Assembly: GCF_001673635.1 (NCBI RefSeq)
Contig: NZ_LZMH01000005.1
Span: 1 to 64,000, forward strand
Source: Mycobacterium asiaticum
GTDB taxonomy: Bacteria > Actinomycetota > Actinomycetes > Mycobacteriales > Mycobacteriaceae
Length of the DNA: 64,000 nt
Direction: 5' to 3'
Part shown: positions 9,674-17,244 of the stretch, piece after piece
Position numbering within the stretch: position 1 is the first letter of the stretch
How the letters are laid out: every line of letters begins with the position of its first letter
Position numbers and translations under genes: made by a program
The notes under the pieces: generated by a model
The model's database searches: none
The model's input: the letters and a program-made list of their open reading frames with translations, nothing else
Told to the model about the DNA's origin: nothing

Positions 9674-10486
9674 ATGCCAACCATCTGGACTTACGTACGT
9701 GCCGGCGCAGTATTGGTCGGTTCGTCCGCCGCATTGCTGACGGGCGGCATCGCCCACGCCGACCCAGCGCCCGCCCCGGCGCAGCCCAACATTCCGCAGC
9801 AGCTGATCGCTTCGGCCGCCAACGCACCGCAGATTCTGCAGAACCTGGCGACCGCCCTCGGCGCGACCCCGCCGGTGCAGGGCACCTCGCCGGCACCGCA
9901 GGGTGTGCTGCGCGCGCCAGACCCGGCTCCCGCTGCTCCCGGTGGGCTGAACCTGCCGTCGGTGCTGCCCGGCGCCAGCGCACCCGGGCCCTCGACCGCT
10001 CCCGCCACGGTTCCGCAGATTCCCGGCGTGAACACCCCGATTCCGGGGATCACCGCGCCGGCGGCGGCCGCGCCCGCGCCCGCACCTGCTGGCGTGCCAT
10101 CCATTCCCGGTGTGAACACGCCCATTCCGGCGCTCGCAGCACCGGCACCGGCCGCACCCGCGCCGGCCGCAGTGCCGTCCATTCCCGGAGTGAACACCCC
10201 GATCCCAGGCATCACCGCTCCGGCCACTCCGGCGGCCGCGCCCGCGCCTTCGATCCCGGGCCTGGCGTCGGCGATTCCGGGTCTTGCCGCACCGGCGGCA
10301 GCGGCGCCGGCGGCTCCGGCTTCCGCATTGCCGGGGTTGGCCTCGGCCCTGCCGGGCTTGGCGCAGGCGGCACTCCCGGGCCTGACGTCCGGCATTCCCG
10401 GATTGGCACCGGCGTCTCCGGCCCCGGGTGCCAGTGCGCCCGCACCAGCGGGACCGCCGCAGACGCTGCTCGCCGCGCTGCCCTGA
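9674..10486 (+). CDS. Exported Pro/Ala-rich repeat protein
   Basis: This 270-aa protein has a clear signal peptide (hydrophobic AGAVLVGSSAALLTGGIAHA, cleavage after AHA), followed by a mature part dominated by Pro, Ala, Gly and Ile. Three imperfect copies of an IPGVNTPIPGITAPA unit occur around 10015-10060, 10100-10145 and 10170-10220, followed by IPGLASAIPGL / LPGLASALPGL motifs. Only the stretch around residues 38-62 (IPQQLIASAANAPQILQNLATAL) looks like an ordered helical segment. Position and composition match the small Pro/Ala-rich protein beside pimE in M. tuberculosis (Rv1158c). Function is unknown; a cell-wall role is a guess from composition. Confidence 0.82.
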   Translation: MPTIWTYVRAGAVLVGSSAALLTGGIAHADPAPAPAQPNIPQQLIASAANAPQILQNLATALGATPPVQGTSPAPQGVLRAPDPAPAAPGGLNLPSVLPGASAPGPSTAPATVPQIPGVNTPIPGITAPAAAAPAPAPAGVPSIPGVNTPIPALAAPAPAAPAPAAVPSIPGVNTPIPGITAPATPAAAPAPSIPGLASAIPGLAAPAAAAPAAPASALPGLASALPGLAQAALPGLTSGIPGLAPASPAPGASAPAPAGPPQTLLAALP

Positions 10487-10539
10487 GCCATCTCATCTGA
10501 CGGCTGACCTACCACCAACAACGGGAGAGAGAACACACC

Positions 10540-11679
10540 GTGGCAAGCACTTGGAGTCTGTCCAAAGGTTTGGCCGCAGTCGTCGTCACTTCGGCTGCCG
10601 CGTTCGCGCTTTGTCCGAGCGCGGCAGCCGACCCGGCGACGCCGCCGCCCAACCCCACCCAACAGCTCCCTGGGCTGCCCGCGTTGGCCGAGTTGAGCCC
10701 GATCATCCAGCAGGCCGCGGGCAATCCGGCGCAGGCGACACAGCTCCTGATGGCCGCGGCTCAGGCATTCACCCACAACCCGACGGCACCCGCAGAAGCC
10801 AAGAACGTCGCCACCTCGGTCAACCAGTTCGTAGCGGACCCGGCGATGCCGGTCGCCGGTACGCCCCATCACGGCGGACCGGCGACCGTGGCCGGCGTGA
10901 CACCGCCACCGCCCGAAGCCGCGCCGGTGCCACAAGCGGCCCCAGTGCCGCACGTGCCTCCTCCGGGAGTGGAGCCGGGCACCCTGCCGCACCTACCGAC
11001 GGGGGTTGACCCCAACCACGCGGCGGGACCCGCGCCCGCGGCGGCGGCACCCGCTCCGGCGGCTCCTGCTCCGGCGGCGGCACCCGCACCTGCCCCCGCG
11101 GCGGCGCCCGAACCTGCCTCAGCGGCGGCACCGGCCGCTGCTCCGGCGCCTGTCGCTGCTCCGGCAGCGGTTGCCGCTCCGGCTCCCGCGCCCGCCCCGG
11201 CCGCGGCGCCGGCTCCTGCCCCGGCTCCCGCGCCGGCCCCCGCGGCCGCAGCACCGGCATTCGGTCCGGACGCCCCGCCCACGCAGGACTTCATGTACCC
11301 CTCGATAGGCACCAACTGCCTTGGCGACGGCACCAGCGCCCTGGCGACCGCGCTGTCGGTGGCCGGGCCGGCCAGCATCCCGACACCCGGTCCCGGCGCC
11401 GGCCAGACCGCCTACGTGTTCACCGCCGTCGGAACCCCCGGGCCCGCGGAGGTGCAGCGCCTGCCGTTGAACGTCACCTGGGTGAACCTGACCACCGGCA
11501 AGTCCGGGACGGCCACCCTCAAGCCGCGCACCGACATCAATGGGGACGGGCCCACGACGCTGACCGCGATCGTCGACACCGGTTCGGGCAGCATCATGTC
11601 GACGATCTTCGGCCAGGTCACCACGAAAGACCGTCAGTGCCAGTTCATGCCCACCATCGGCTCGACTGTGGTGCCCTAG
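10540..11679 (+). CDS. Exported Pro/Ala-rich protein with conserved C-terminal domain
   Basis: This 379-aa protein starts at GTG 10540 behind a GGGAGAGA ribosome-binding site. It has a signal peptide ending around SAAA-DPATPP, a helical segment (about 40-100), a low-complexity AP-repeat linker (about 160-245) and a C-terminal ordered domain (about 255-379). That domain has two cysteines (TNCLGDG and DRQCQFMP) likely to form a disulfide and a beta-rich pattern. The layout of a secreted domain on a long Pro/Ala stalk suggests surface display through the cell wall. It sits 53 bases after its Pro/Ala-rich neighbour and matches M. tuberculosis Rv1157c in position. No function can be assigned. Confidence 0.83.
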   Translation: MASTWSLSKGLAAVVVTSAAAFALCPSAAADPATPPPNPTQQLPGLPALAELSPIIQQAAGNPAQATQLLMAAAQAFTHNPTAPAEAKNVATSVNQFVADPAMPVAGTPHHGGPATVAGVTPPPPEAAPVPQAAPVPHVPPPGVEPGTLPHLPTGVDPNHAAGPAPAAAAPAPAAPAPAAAPAPAPAAAPEPASAAAPAAAPAPVAAPAAVAAPAPAPAPAAAPAPAPAPAPAPAAAAPAFGPDAPPTQDFMYPSIGTNCLGDGTSALATALSVAGPASIPTPGPGAGQTAYVFTAVGTPGPAEVQRLPLNVTWVNLTTGKSGTATLKPRTDINGDGPTTLTAIVDTGSGSIMSTIFGQVTTKDRQCQFMPTIGSTVVP

Positions 11680-11709
11680 CGGACGCAGCCGGCAAGCAAC
11701 CCCTGAGGG

Positions 11710-11856
11710 CTAGTAGGCCATGAACAGAATGGCGTCCCGGTCGTACTCCAGACCGGGGTGCACGCTGGCGAGATGAGCCTGCGTCAGTTCGACCAGCTCG
11801 TCCTCGTCCTTGCCGGTAATGGCCTCGCCGCACGGACACGTTATGTGTGTCTTCAC
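11710..11856 (-). CDS. DUF1059-like small protein
   Basis: This is a 48-aa protein found by reading the short minus-strand frame: GTG 11856, stop TAG at 11712-11710. It begins MKTHITCPCGEAITGKDEDE and ends DRDAILFMAY. A C-P-C motif near the N-terminus, an acidic helix and a conserved histidine (AHLASVH) fit the DUF1059 family of small putative metal-binding proteins. Its GTG overlaps the TGA of the upstream HhH-GPD gene (GTGA), which indicates translational coupling and strongly supports that it is real. Function is unknown. Confidence 0.72.
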   Translation of the reverse strand: MKTHITCPCGEAITGKDEDELVELTQAHLASVHPGLEYDRDAILFMAY

Positions 11857-12434
11857 GTTGTCGCCTTTCCTTTGGCTTCGGCTTTCATCTGCTTCTTATA
11901 GGACCGCACCCGCCCCAGCGACTCGGCATCGACGATGTCGGCGACCGAGATATGGGTGCCCGACTTGCCGAACTCGCCCGCCGCGGACCGCCAGCCCTTC
12001 GGGGTCACGCCGTACTGCTTGCCGAGCAAAGCCAGAAAGATCTGGGCCTTCTGCTCGCCGAAGCCGGGCAGGGCTTTGAGACGGCGCAACACCTCTTTGC
12101 CGTCGGGATCGCCCGCGGTCCACAGCGCCGCCGCATCCCCGTCATACCGGTCCACGATGATCTGCGCGAGCGTCTGGATGCGCTTGGCCATCGACCCCGG
12201 AAAGCGGTGGATGGCAGGCTTTTCCGAGCACAGCGCGGCAAACTTGTCCGGGTCGTACTCGGCGATGTCGGCCGCATCGATGCCGCCCATCCGGTCCGCG
12301 ATCTTCTTCGGTCCGGCGAACGCCGTCTCCATCGGGACCTGCTGATCGAGCAACATACCGACGAGCAACGCGAAGGGATTGGAATCCAGCAAAGCGTCGG
12401 CGGCCGGTTCTTGGACGAGCTGCAGTTTCGGCAC
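11853..12434 (-). CDS. HhH-GPD family DNA-glycosylase-like protein
   Basis: This 193-aa protein resembles the HhH-GPD base-excision repair superfamily, in the uncharacterised actinobacterial branch (TIGR03252-like; M. tuberculosis Rv1156). The N-terminal DSNPFALLVGMLLDQQVPME segment and the helix-hairpin-helix region LKALPGFGEQKAQIFLALLGKQYG (about 118-141) are visible. The catalytic Asp of the family is not obvious after the hairpin, so glycosylase activity is uncertain. The C-terminus is lysine-rich. It overlaps the DUF1059 gene by four bases, so the two form a small operon. Confidence 0.85.
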   Translation of the reverse strand: MPKLQLVQEPAADALLDSNPFALLVGMLLDQQVPMETAFAGPKKIADRMGGIDAADIAEYDPDKFAALCSEKPAIHRFPGSMAKRIQTLAQIIVDRYDGDAAALWTAGDPDGKEVLRRLKALPGFGEQKAQIFLALLGKQYGVTPKGWRSAAGEFGKSGTHISVADIVDAESLGRVRSYKKQMKAEAKGKATT

Positions 12435-12499
12435 GCACTCAGTTTAGAACCGCGCCGTTTGCGGGCAGCCACACGGCGCCCACTGCACGGTTTGGCGAA

Positions 12500-13356
12500 T
12501 TACGGCGATCCCGCGCCGGGCACCTCGACCCGCGCCCGCAGGATCCAACACGTGGACTTGCCCTGCACGAGGTCCTCGTGGGTCGTCTCGTCGGCCACCA
12601 GGTAAAGGGTGCGCCCGTCTGCTCCTCCAAGTGCGGGAGCGACCGCCCATCCCCGATCGATCGCTACGCGATGGGTGATGACACCACCATCGACGACCCT
12701 GAGGAACTCGCCGGTGTCATAGCAGCCGACCCATACCCCGCGGTCGACGTCCACGCAGAGTCCGTCGGGATGCCGGTCCTTGCCCATATCTGCGAAAACG
12801 CTTGGCGCGCCGAGGCTTCCATCAGCTTCGGTCGGAAACGCCAGGATTCGCGAACCGAATGTCTCGCTGACGACGAGCGTCGACCCGTCCGGCAGGAAGG
12901 CCAGGCCGTTCGGGCCGGCGAGGCCGGTGGCCACGATCCGAACGTCTCCGGTCCGGTCGACGAGGCCGATCGCCCCATCCATCACCGTCTCGCCCGCGCG
13001 ATAGAGGTTGACGTAGCAGCGACCGTCGGGGGCGACGAACAGGTCGTTGGTAGACCAGGCGAAGTCGCTGAGGTCGTAGGTCGCCGCGACCTGCCCATCG
13101 GCGTCTACGTGATAGATCTTCGGGGCGAACAGTGCGGACACCACCAGCGTCCCGTCCGGTAGCCAGCCCAGTCCAGAGGCATGTTCCACCTCGGCCTCCA
13201 CGGCTATTCGCCGGTTTCACCCACCGAACACACCCGGCCTGTCGGTCCGTCGCTGAACCAGAGCCGGTCCTCATGCCAGCGCGGCCCTTCCCCGTAGACG
13301 ACGCCGTCGGTAAACGGTACCGCCTGGACAACTTGTGCCGTGGTCACGTCACACAT
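12500..13356 (-). pseudogene. SMP-30/gluconolactonase family gene broken by a frameshift
   Basis: The C-terminal 233 codons (12500-13201) encode a six-bladed beta-propeller of the SMP-30/gluconolactonase family (ASGLGWLPDGTLVVSAL, STNDLFVAPDGRCYVNLY, GPNGLAFLPDGSTLVVSET, HPDGLCVDVDRGVWVGCY). The family's N-terminal blade is present just upstream in another frame: ATG 13356 leads into YGEGPRWHEDRLWFSDG and ends at TAG 13204-13206. Joining the two needs a gain of one base (or a loss of two) near 13202-13206, giving about 284 residues, the usual size. Either a real mutation has inactivated the gene or the sequence carries a single-base error. An alternative is that the C-terminal part is translated alone from GTG 13201. 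Confidence 0.78.
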
Positions 13357-13449
13357 GTTCGTCGACGCTGCGCCAAATAGCGAGACCCGCTATCACGCCA
13401 CCGAGGCCCGGCCGGCATGCGGCACGAAACCTACGATGCAGGAACGCTT

Positions 13450-13638
13450 TTAGCCGCTCTTGCGGCGGAACTCCCGGCGGTTTCCCACCGCACCGTGCGC
13501 CCGCGACTGCTTGCCGCCGGAATCCTTGTGGTCGGAGCCACCCGACGACTTGGCCGTCTTGCGCTCCAGAGCCTCCCGGAACTTGCGCTTGTTCTCGTCC
13601 TCCGCGGACTCGCCTTCCGGGGCATTCGATTCAGCCAT
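13450..13638 (-). CDS. DUF5302-type small charged protein
   Basis: This 62-aa, highly charged and probably partly disordered protein starts at ATG 13638. It has an acidic N-terminus (MAESNAPEGESAEDENKRKF), a short helix (KRKFREALERK), a Ser/Gly/Lys-rich middle and a basic C-terminus ending RREFRRKSG. This layout fits the DUF5302 family of actinobacteria. The longer start at 13680 would run into the adjacent F420-reductase gene. It lies 10 bases after that gene on the same strand. Function is unknown. Confidence 0.75.
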   Translation of the reverse strand: MAESNAPEGESAEDENKRKFREALERKTAKSSGGSDHKDSGGKQSRAHGAVGNRREFRRKSG

Positions 13639-13648
13639 GCCCAGCAGC

Positions 13649-14101
<453 letters not shown>

Positions 14102-14147
14102 CTACGTCGCGTTGCATCATTCTCCGACGGGCTGCTGGAATCGATGC

Positions 14148-14663
14148 ATGACCAAGTACGCGGCCTTCCTGCGTGGTGTCAACGTCGGCGGCGTCAACCT
14201 CAAGATGGCCGAGGTTGCCGACGCGTTGACCAGCGCCGGATTCAAGAACGTGCGCACCATCCTGGCCACCGGCAATGTGCTGCTGGAATCCAACTCCGGT
14301 GTCAAAGCGGTGCGCAAGGCGGCCGAGGCCGCGCTGCGGGAGCGGTTCGGGTATGACGCGTGGGTGCTCGCCTACGACATCAACACGGTGCGCGATATCG
14401 ACCGGGCGTACCCGTTCGAGCGCGATGTCGAGGGATACCAGTCCTACGTCACTTTCGTCACCGAGGCCGACGTGCTCGACGAACTGGCTGGACTCACACC
14501 CGGGCCCCGGGAGCGCATCCAGCGCGGCGAGGGCGTCATCTACTGGCAGGTGCCCAAGGGCGGCACCCTGGACAGCACCATCGGACAGACCATGGGCAAG
14601 AAGCGCTACAAGTCCTCGACCACGACTCGCAACCTGCGCACGCTGGCTAAGGTGCTGAAATGA
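14148..14663 (+). CDS. DUF1697 family protein
   Basis: This 171-aa cytoplasmic protein has the DUF1697 pattern: N-terminal MTKYAAFLRGVNVGG, a central FKNVRTILATGNVLLES, and a C-terminal KKRYKSSTTTRNLRTLAKV. The start was set at ATG 14148 because this N-terminus is the conserved one and upstream codons overlap the divergent F420-reductase gene. Its TGA overlaps the ATG of the following methyltransferase gene (ATGA), so the two are co-translated. Equivalent genes are adjacent in M. tuberculosis (Rv1154c, Rv1153c). The biochemical function is not known. Confidence 0.88.
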   Translation: MTKYAAFLRGVNVGGVNLKMAEVADALTSAGFKNVRTILATGNVLLESNSGVKAVRKAAEAALRERFGYDAWVLAYDINTVRDIDRAYPFERDVEGYQSYVTFVTEADVLDELAGLTPGPRERIQRGEGVIYWQVPKGGTLDSTIGQTMGKKRYKSSTTTRNLRTLAKVLK

Positions 14664-15490
14664 GCGAGCCCGAACGCGAACCACATAAGGCCGATCTGAC
14701 CGGCGTCTCCGAGACGGCACTGCTGACGCTGAACGCCCGGGCCACCGAGGCGCGCCGTCCCGACGCCATCATCGAGGATCCGATGGCCGTCGCCCTGGTC
14801 GATGCCATCGACTTCGACTTCGCCAAGTTCGGCCGCACCGGCCAGGACATCGCGCTGCGGGCTCGCGCCTTCGACAGCGCCGCGCAGTCTTACCTCAGCG
14901 ACCACCCCTCGGCGACGGTGGTGGCGCTGGCCGAAGGGTTGCAAACCAGCTTCTGGCGGTTGGACGCGGCGCTTGCCGATAGTGAATTCCGTTGGCTCAC
15001 AGTGGACTTACCGCCGATCATCGATATCCGGGCACAGCTGCTCCCGGCGTCGCCGCGGATTTCGGTGCGCGCGCAATCGGCCCTGGACTACAGCTGGATG
15101 GACGCCGTCGACCCGTCCGACGGGGTGTTCATCACCGCCGAAGGGTTGCTGATGTACTTGCAGCCCGAACAGTCCATGGAGTTGATCACCGAGTGCGCCA
15201 GACGCTTTCCCGGTGGTCAGATGATGTTCGACCTGCCACCGCGCTGGTTCACCATGTGGACCCGATTGGGCCTGCGCACGTCGCTGCGCTACACGGTGCC
15301 CACGATGCCGTTCAGTTTGTCCGTCGCAGAGGCCGCAAATCTGCTGCACATCGTGCCGGGCGTGACGGCCGTCCGCGACGTGCATCTGCCGCCGGGCCGC
15401 GGCCTGCTGCTCAACACCGCCATGTCGGCCATCTACAGCGTTCCGCTGTTGGATCCGGTGCGCCCGAATCTGACGCTTTTGGAGTTCTAG
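14660..15490 (+). CDS. LCM-type SAM-dependent O-methyltransferase
   Basis: This 276-aa protein belongs to the leucine-carboxyl-methyltransferase/PPM-like SAM methyltransferase family (M. tuberculosis Rv1153c, annotated omt). Recognisable segments are [20 protein letters not shown] with [20 protein letters not shown] (SAM-binding loop, family E-G-L), [15 protein letters not shown], and [16 protein letters not shown]. These are typical of methyltransferases acting on small acids or polyketide-like substrates. The substrate is unknown. It is coupled to the DUF1697 gene upstream and converges on the GntR regulator gene, with the two stops overlapping by four bases. Confidence 0.87.
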   Translation: MSEPEREPHKADLTGVSETALLTLNARATEARRPDAIIEDPMAVALVDAIDFDFAKFGRTGQDIALRARAFDSAAQSYLSDHPSATVVALAEGLQTSFWRLDAALADSEFRWLTVDLPPIIDIRAQLLPASPRISVRAQSALDYSWMDAVDPSDGVFITAEGLLMYLQPEQSMELITECARRFPGGQMMFDLPPRWFTMWTRLGLRTSLRYTVPTMPFSLSVAEAANLLHIVPGVTAVRDVHLPPGRGLLLNTAMSAIYSVPLLDPVRPNLTLLEF

Positions 15491-15870
15491 TCGTCCGGCA
15501 CGTTGGTCAGGTAGCGCATCGCGTCGGACTTGGTCAGCCCCAGCGCCCGGGCGACTTCGACGTATTCCTTGGCGGCGGCTGCCATCGCGGCATCGGTGGG
15601 GTCGAAGCGGGAGATGAAAGTGCCGAAGCGGCCGCGAGTTTCGACGATGGCTGCGGATTCGAGTTCGCGGTAAGCGCGGGCCACGGTGTTGGCGGCGACG
15701 CCGAGTTGGCCGGCCAGGTCGCGCACTGTCGGCAATCGGGTGCCGGGCGGTAGCGAACCCGCGCGGACACCGTCGATCACCTGGGTTCTGAGCTGGTCGA
15801 ACAGCGGCTTGCCTGCCTTGACGTCGACCTTCAACAAATCGCGCAACTCCACATAACCAGTATTGCCCAC
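15487..15870 (-). CDS. GntR-family (YtrA type) transcriptional regulator
   Basis: This 127-aa regulator has an N-terminal winged helix-turn-helix (about residues 20-80: [40 protein letters not shown]) and only a short C-terminal helical tail, as in the YtrA subfamily. M. tuberculosis Rv1152, which occupies the same place, has been linked to vancomycin response. The start is GTG 15870; another GTG at 15852 is possible. It diverges from the sirtuin gene with about 20 bases between start codons, so the regulator likely controls that intergenic region. Ligand unknown. Confidence 0.9.
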   Translation of the reverse strand: MGNTGYVELRDLLKVDVKAGKPLFDQLRTQVIDGVRAGSLPPGTRLPTVRDLAGQLGVAANTVARAYRELESAAIVETRGRFGTFISRFDPTDAAMAAAAKEYVEVARALGLTKSDAMRYLTNVPDD

Positions 15871-15889
15871 GCGCAGCTATGTTTGTGGG

Positions 15890-16612
15890 ATGCGAGTGGT
15901 GGTGCTTAGCGGCGCGGGGATCTCCGCGGAAAGCGGAGTGCCGACCTTCCGTGACGACAAGAACGGCCTATGGGCCAGCTTTGATCCCTACGAGCTGTCC
16001 AGTGTTCAGGGCTGGGAGAGCAATCCCGAACGCGTGTGGGGTTGGTACCTGTGGCGCCACTACCTGGTGGCCGACGTCCAGCCCAACGAGGGCCACCGGG
16101 CGATCGCGCAGTGGCAGGACCACCCGGAAGTCTCCTCGGTCACCGTCGTCACCCAGAACGTCGACGATCTGCACGAGCGCGCCGGCAGCACGACAGTCCA
16201 TCACCTGCACGGCAGTCTGTTCGAATTCCGTTGTGCGCGTTGCAATATGCGCTACAGCGAACCGTTGCCGGTGATGACCGAAGCCGCCATCGAGGTAGAG
16301 CCCCCGGTGTGCCGCTGCGGCGGGCTGATCCGGCCGGACATCGTCTGGTTCGGCGAAATGCTGCCCCAGGGTCCGTGGCAGAGCGCCGTGGTGGCCACGG
16401 AGACCGCCGACCTGGTGGTGGTGGTCGGTACCTCGGCCGTGGTCTACCCGGCAGCCGGACTACCCGAGCTCGCGGTGGCCCGCGGCATACCGGTGATCGA
16501 GGTCAATCCGGAACCCACCCCATTGACCAGCAGCGTCAACCTCAGCATCCGGGAGTCGGCAAGCACGGCGCTGCCCGGCTTGTTGGAACGCTTGCCGGCC
16601 CTGTTGAAGTAG
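15890..16612 (+). CDS. Class III sirtuin, NAD-dependent lysine deacylase
   Basis: This 240-aa Sir2/CobB protein removes acyl groups from lysines with NAD. NAD-binding motifs GAGISAESG (8-16) and [12 protein letters not shown] (88-99) are intact, the catalytic His is H107 (HLHGS), and the zinc site is C115, C118, C141 and C143 (a compressed C-x-C pair at the second half). Y53-x-x-R56 (WYLWRHY) matches the Tyr/Arg pair that lets class III sirtuins desuccinylate. It corresponds to M. tuberculosis Rv1151c. ATG 15890 gives the family N-terminus; an upstream ATG at 15863 would overlap the GntR gene. Confidence 0.94.
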   Translation: MRVVVLSGAGISAESGVPTFRDDKNGLWASFDPYELSSVQGWESNPERVWGWYLWRHYLVADVQPNEGHRAIAQWQDHPEVSSVTVVTQNVDDLHERAGSTTVHHLHGSLFEFRCARCNMRYSEPLPVMTEAAIEVEPPVCRCGGLIRPDIVWFGEMLPQGPWQSAVVATETADLVVVVGTSAVVYPAAGLPELAVARGIPVIEVNPEPTPLTSSVNLSIRESASTALPGLLERLPALLK

Positions 16613-16617
16613 CGGTC

Positions 16618-17244
16618 TCAAGGCCGCCGCGCACGGCCCAACGCCAGCTCCGACACCGGTAGCGGCGCCCAGGCCGGCAATGTCCATTCGTGCCGTGACT
16701 CGGCGATCTCGAAGCCGGCGTCGACAATCGACCGTTCGGTATCGCGGTGGGTGTGGCAGTTACCCAACATCCGCGGCCAAAGCGTGGCGTCGGCCAATCG
16801 CTGCAGTCGGCCGCGGGCACCCGCACTGGCGATGTGCTCGAGAAAGCGCAGCTCCCCGCCGGGACGCAACAGGGCGCGCAGCCGTCGCAGCACCGCGACC
16901 TGGTCGTGCACCGAGCACAGGACCAGCGAACAGACCACCGCATCGAACGCTTCCCCGGCGCTGAACTCCTCGACCGCGACGCTGGTCACCTCGACCGGAA
17001 TCGGTGCGTCTGCCGCCGCTGCCCTGGCTTTCGCCACCAAACGCGGTTCGGGCTCGACGGCGACCACCTGCGTGACGGTGTCGGGGTAATAGGCGAAGTT
17101 CGTCCCGCTGCCCGCACCGACTTCGAGCACCCGGCCGGACAGCCCGGCCAGATTCTCCCGGCGCAGGGTGCGCACCGATTCGGCCTCGTGCGCGGCGAAA
17201 ATGGGCCACACCCGCGCGAAGAACGGGTTCTGCACCTCAGCCAT
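16618..17244 (-). CDS. Class I SAM-dependent methyltransferase
   Basis: This 208-aa Rossmann-fold methyltransferase has motif I LEVGAGSGTNFAYYP (about 40-54), acidic motif II VVAVEPEPRLV, and motif IV-V region FDAVVCSLVLCSVHDQ with LLRPGGELRFLEH. It resembles UbiE/phosphatidylethanolamine-type methyltransferases and M. tuberculosis Rv1147. The substrate cannot be read from sequence. Its ATG overlaps the last eight bases of mmpL13, so it is probably translated from the mmpL13 mRNA; a lipid substrate handled by that transporter is a reasonable inference but unproven. Confidence 0.86.
   Translation of the reverse strand: MAEVQNPFFARVWPIFAAHEAESVRTLRRENLAGLSGRVLEVGAGSGTNFAYYPDTVTQVVAVEPEPRLVAKARAAAADAPIPVEVTSVAVEEFSAGEAFDAVVCSLVLCSVHDQVAVLRRLRALLRPGGELRFLEHIASAGARGRLQRLADATLWPRMLGNCHTHRDTERSIVDAGFEIAESRHEWTLPAWAPLPVSELALGRARRP

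Noticed and set aside
9691..10992. 433-codon minus-strand frame opposite the Pro/Ala-rich protein genes
   Set aside because: Mirror of low-complexity Pro/Ala codons giving Gly/Ala-rich text; the plus-strand frames have signal peptides and RBSs.
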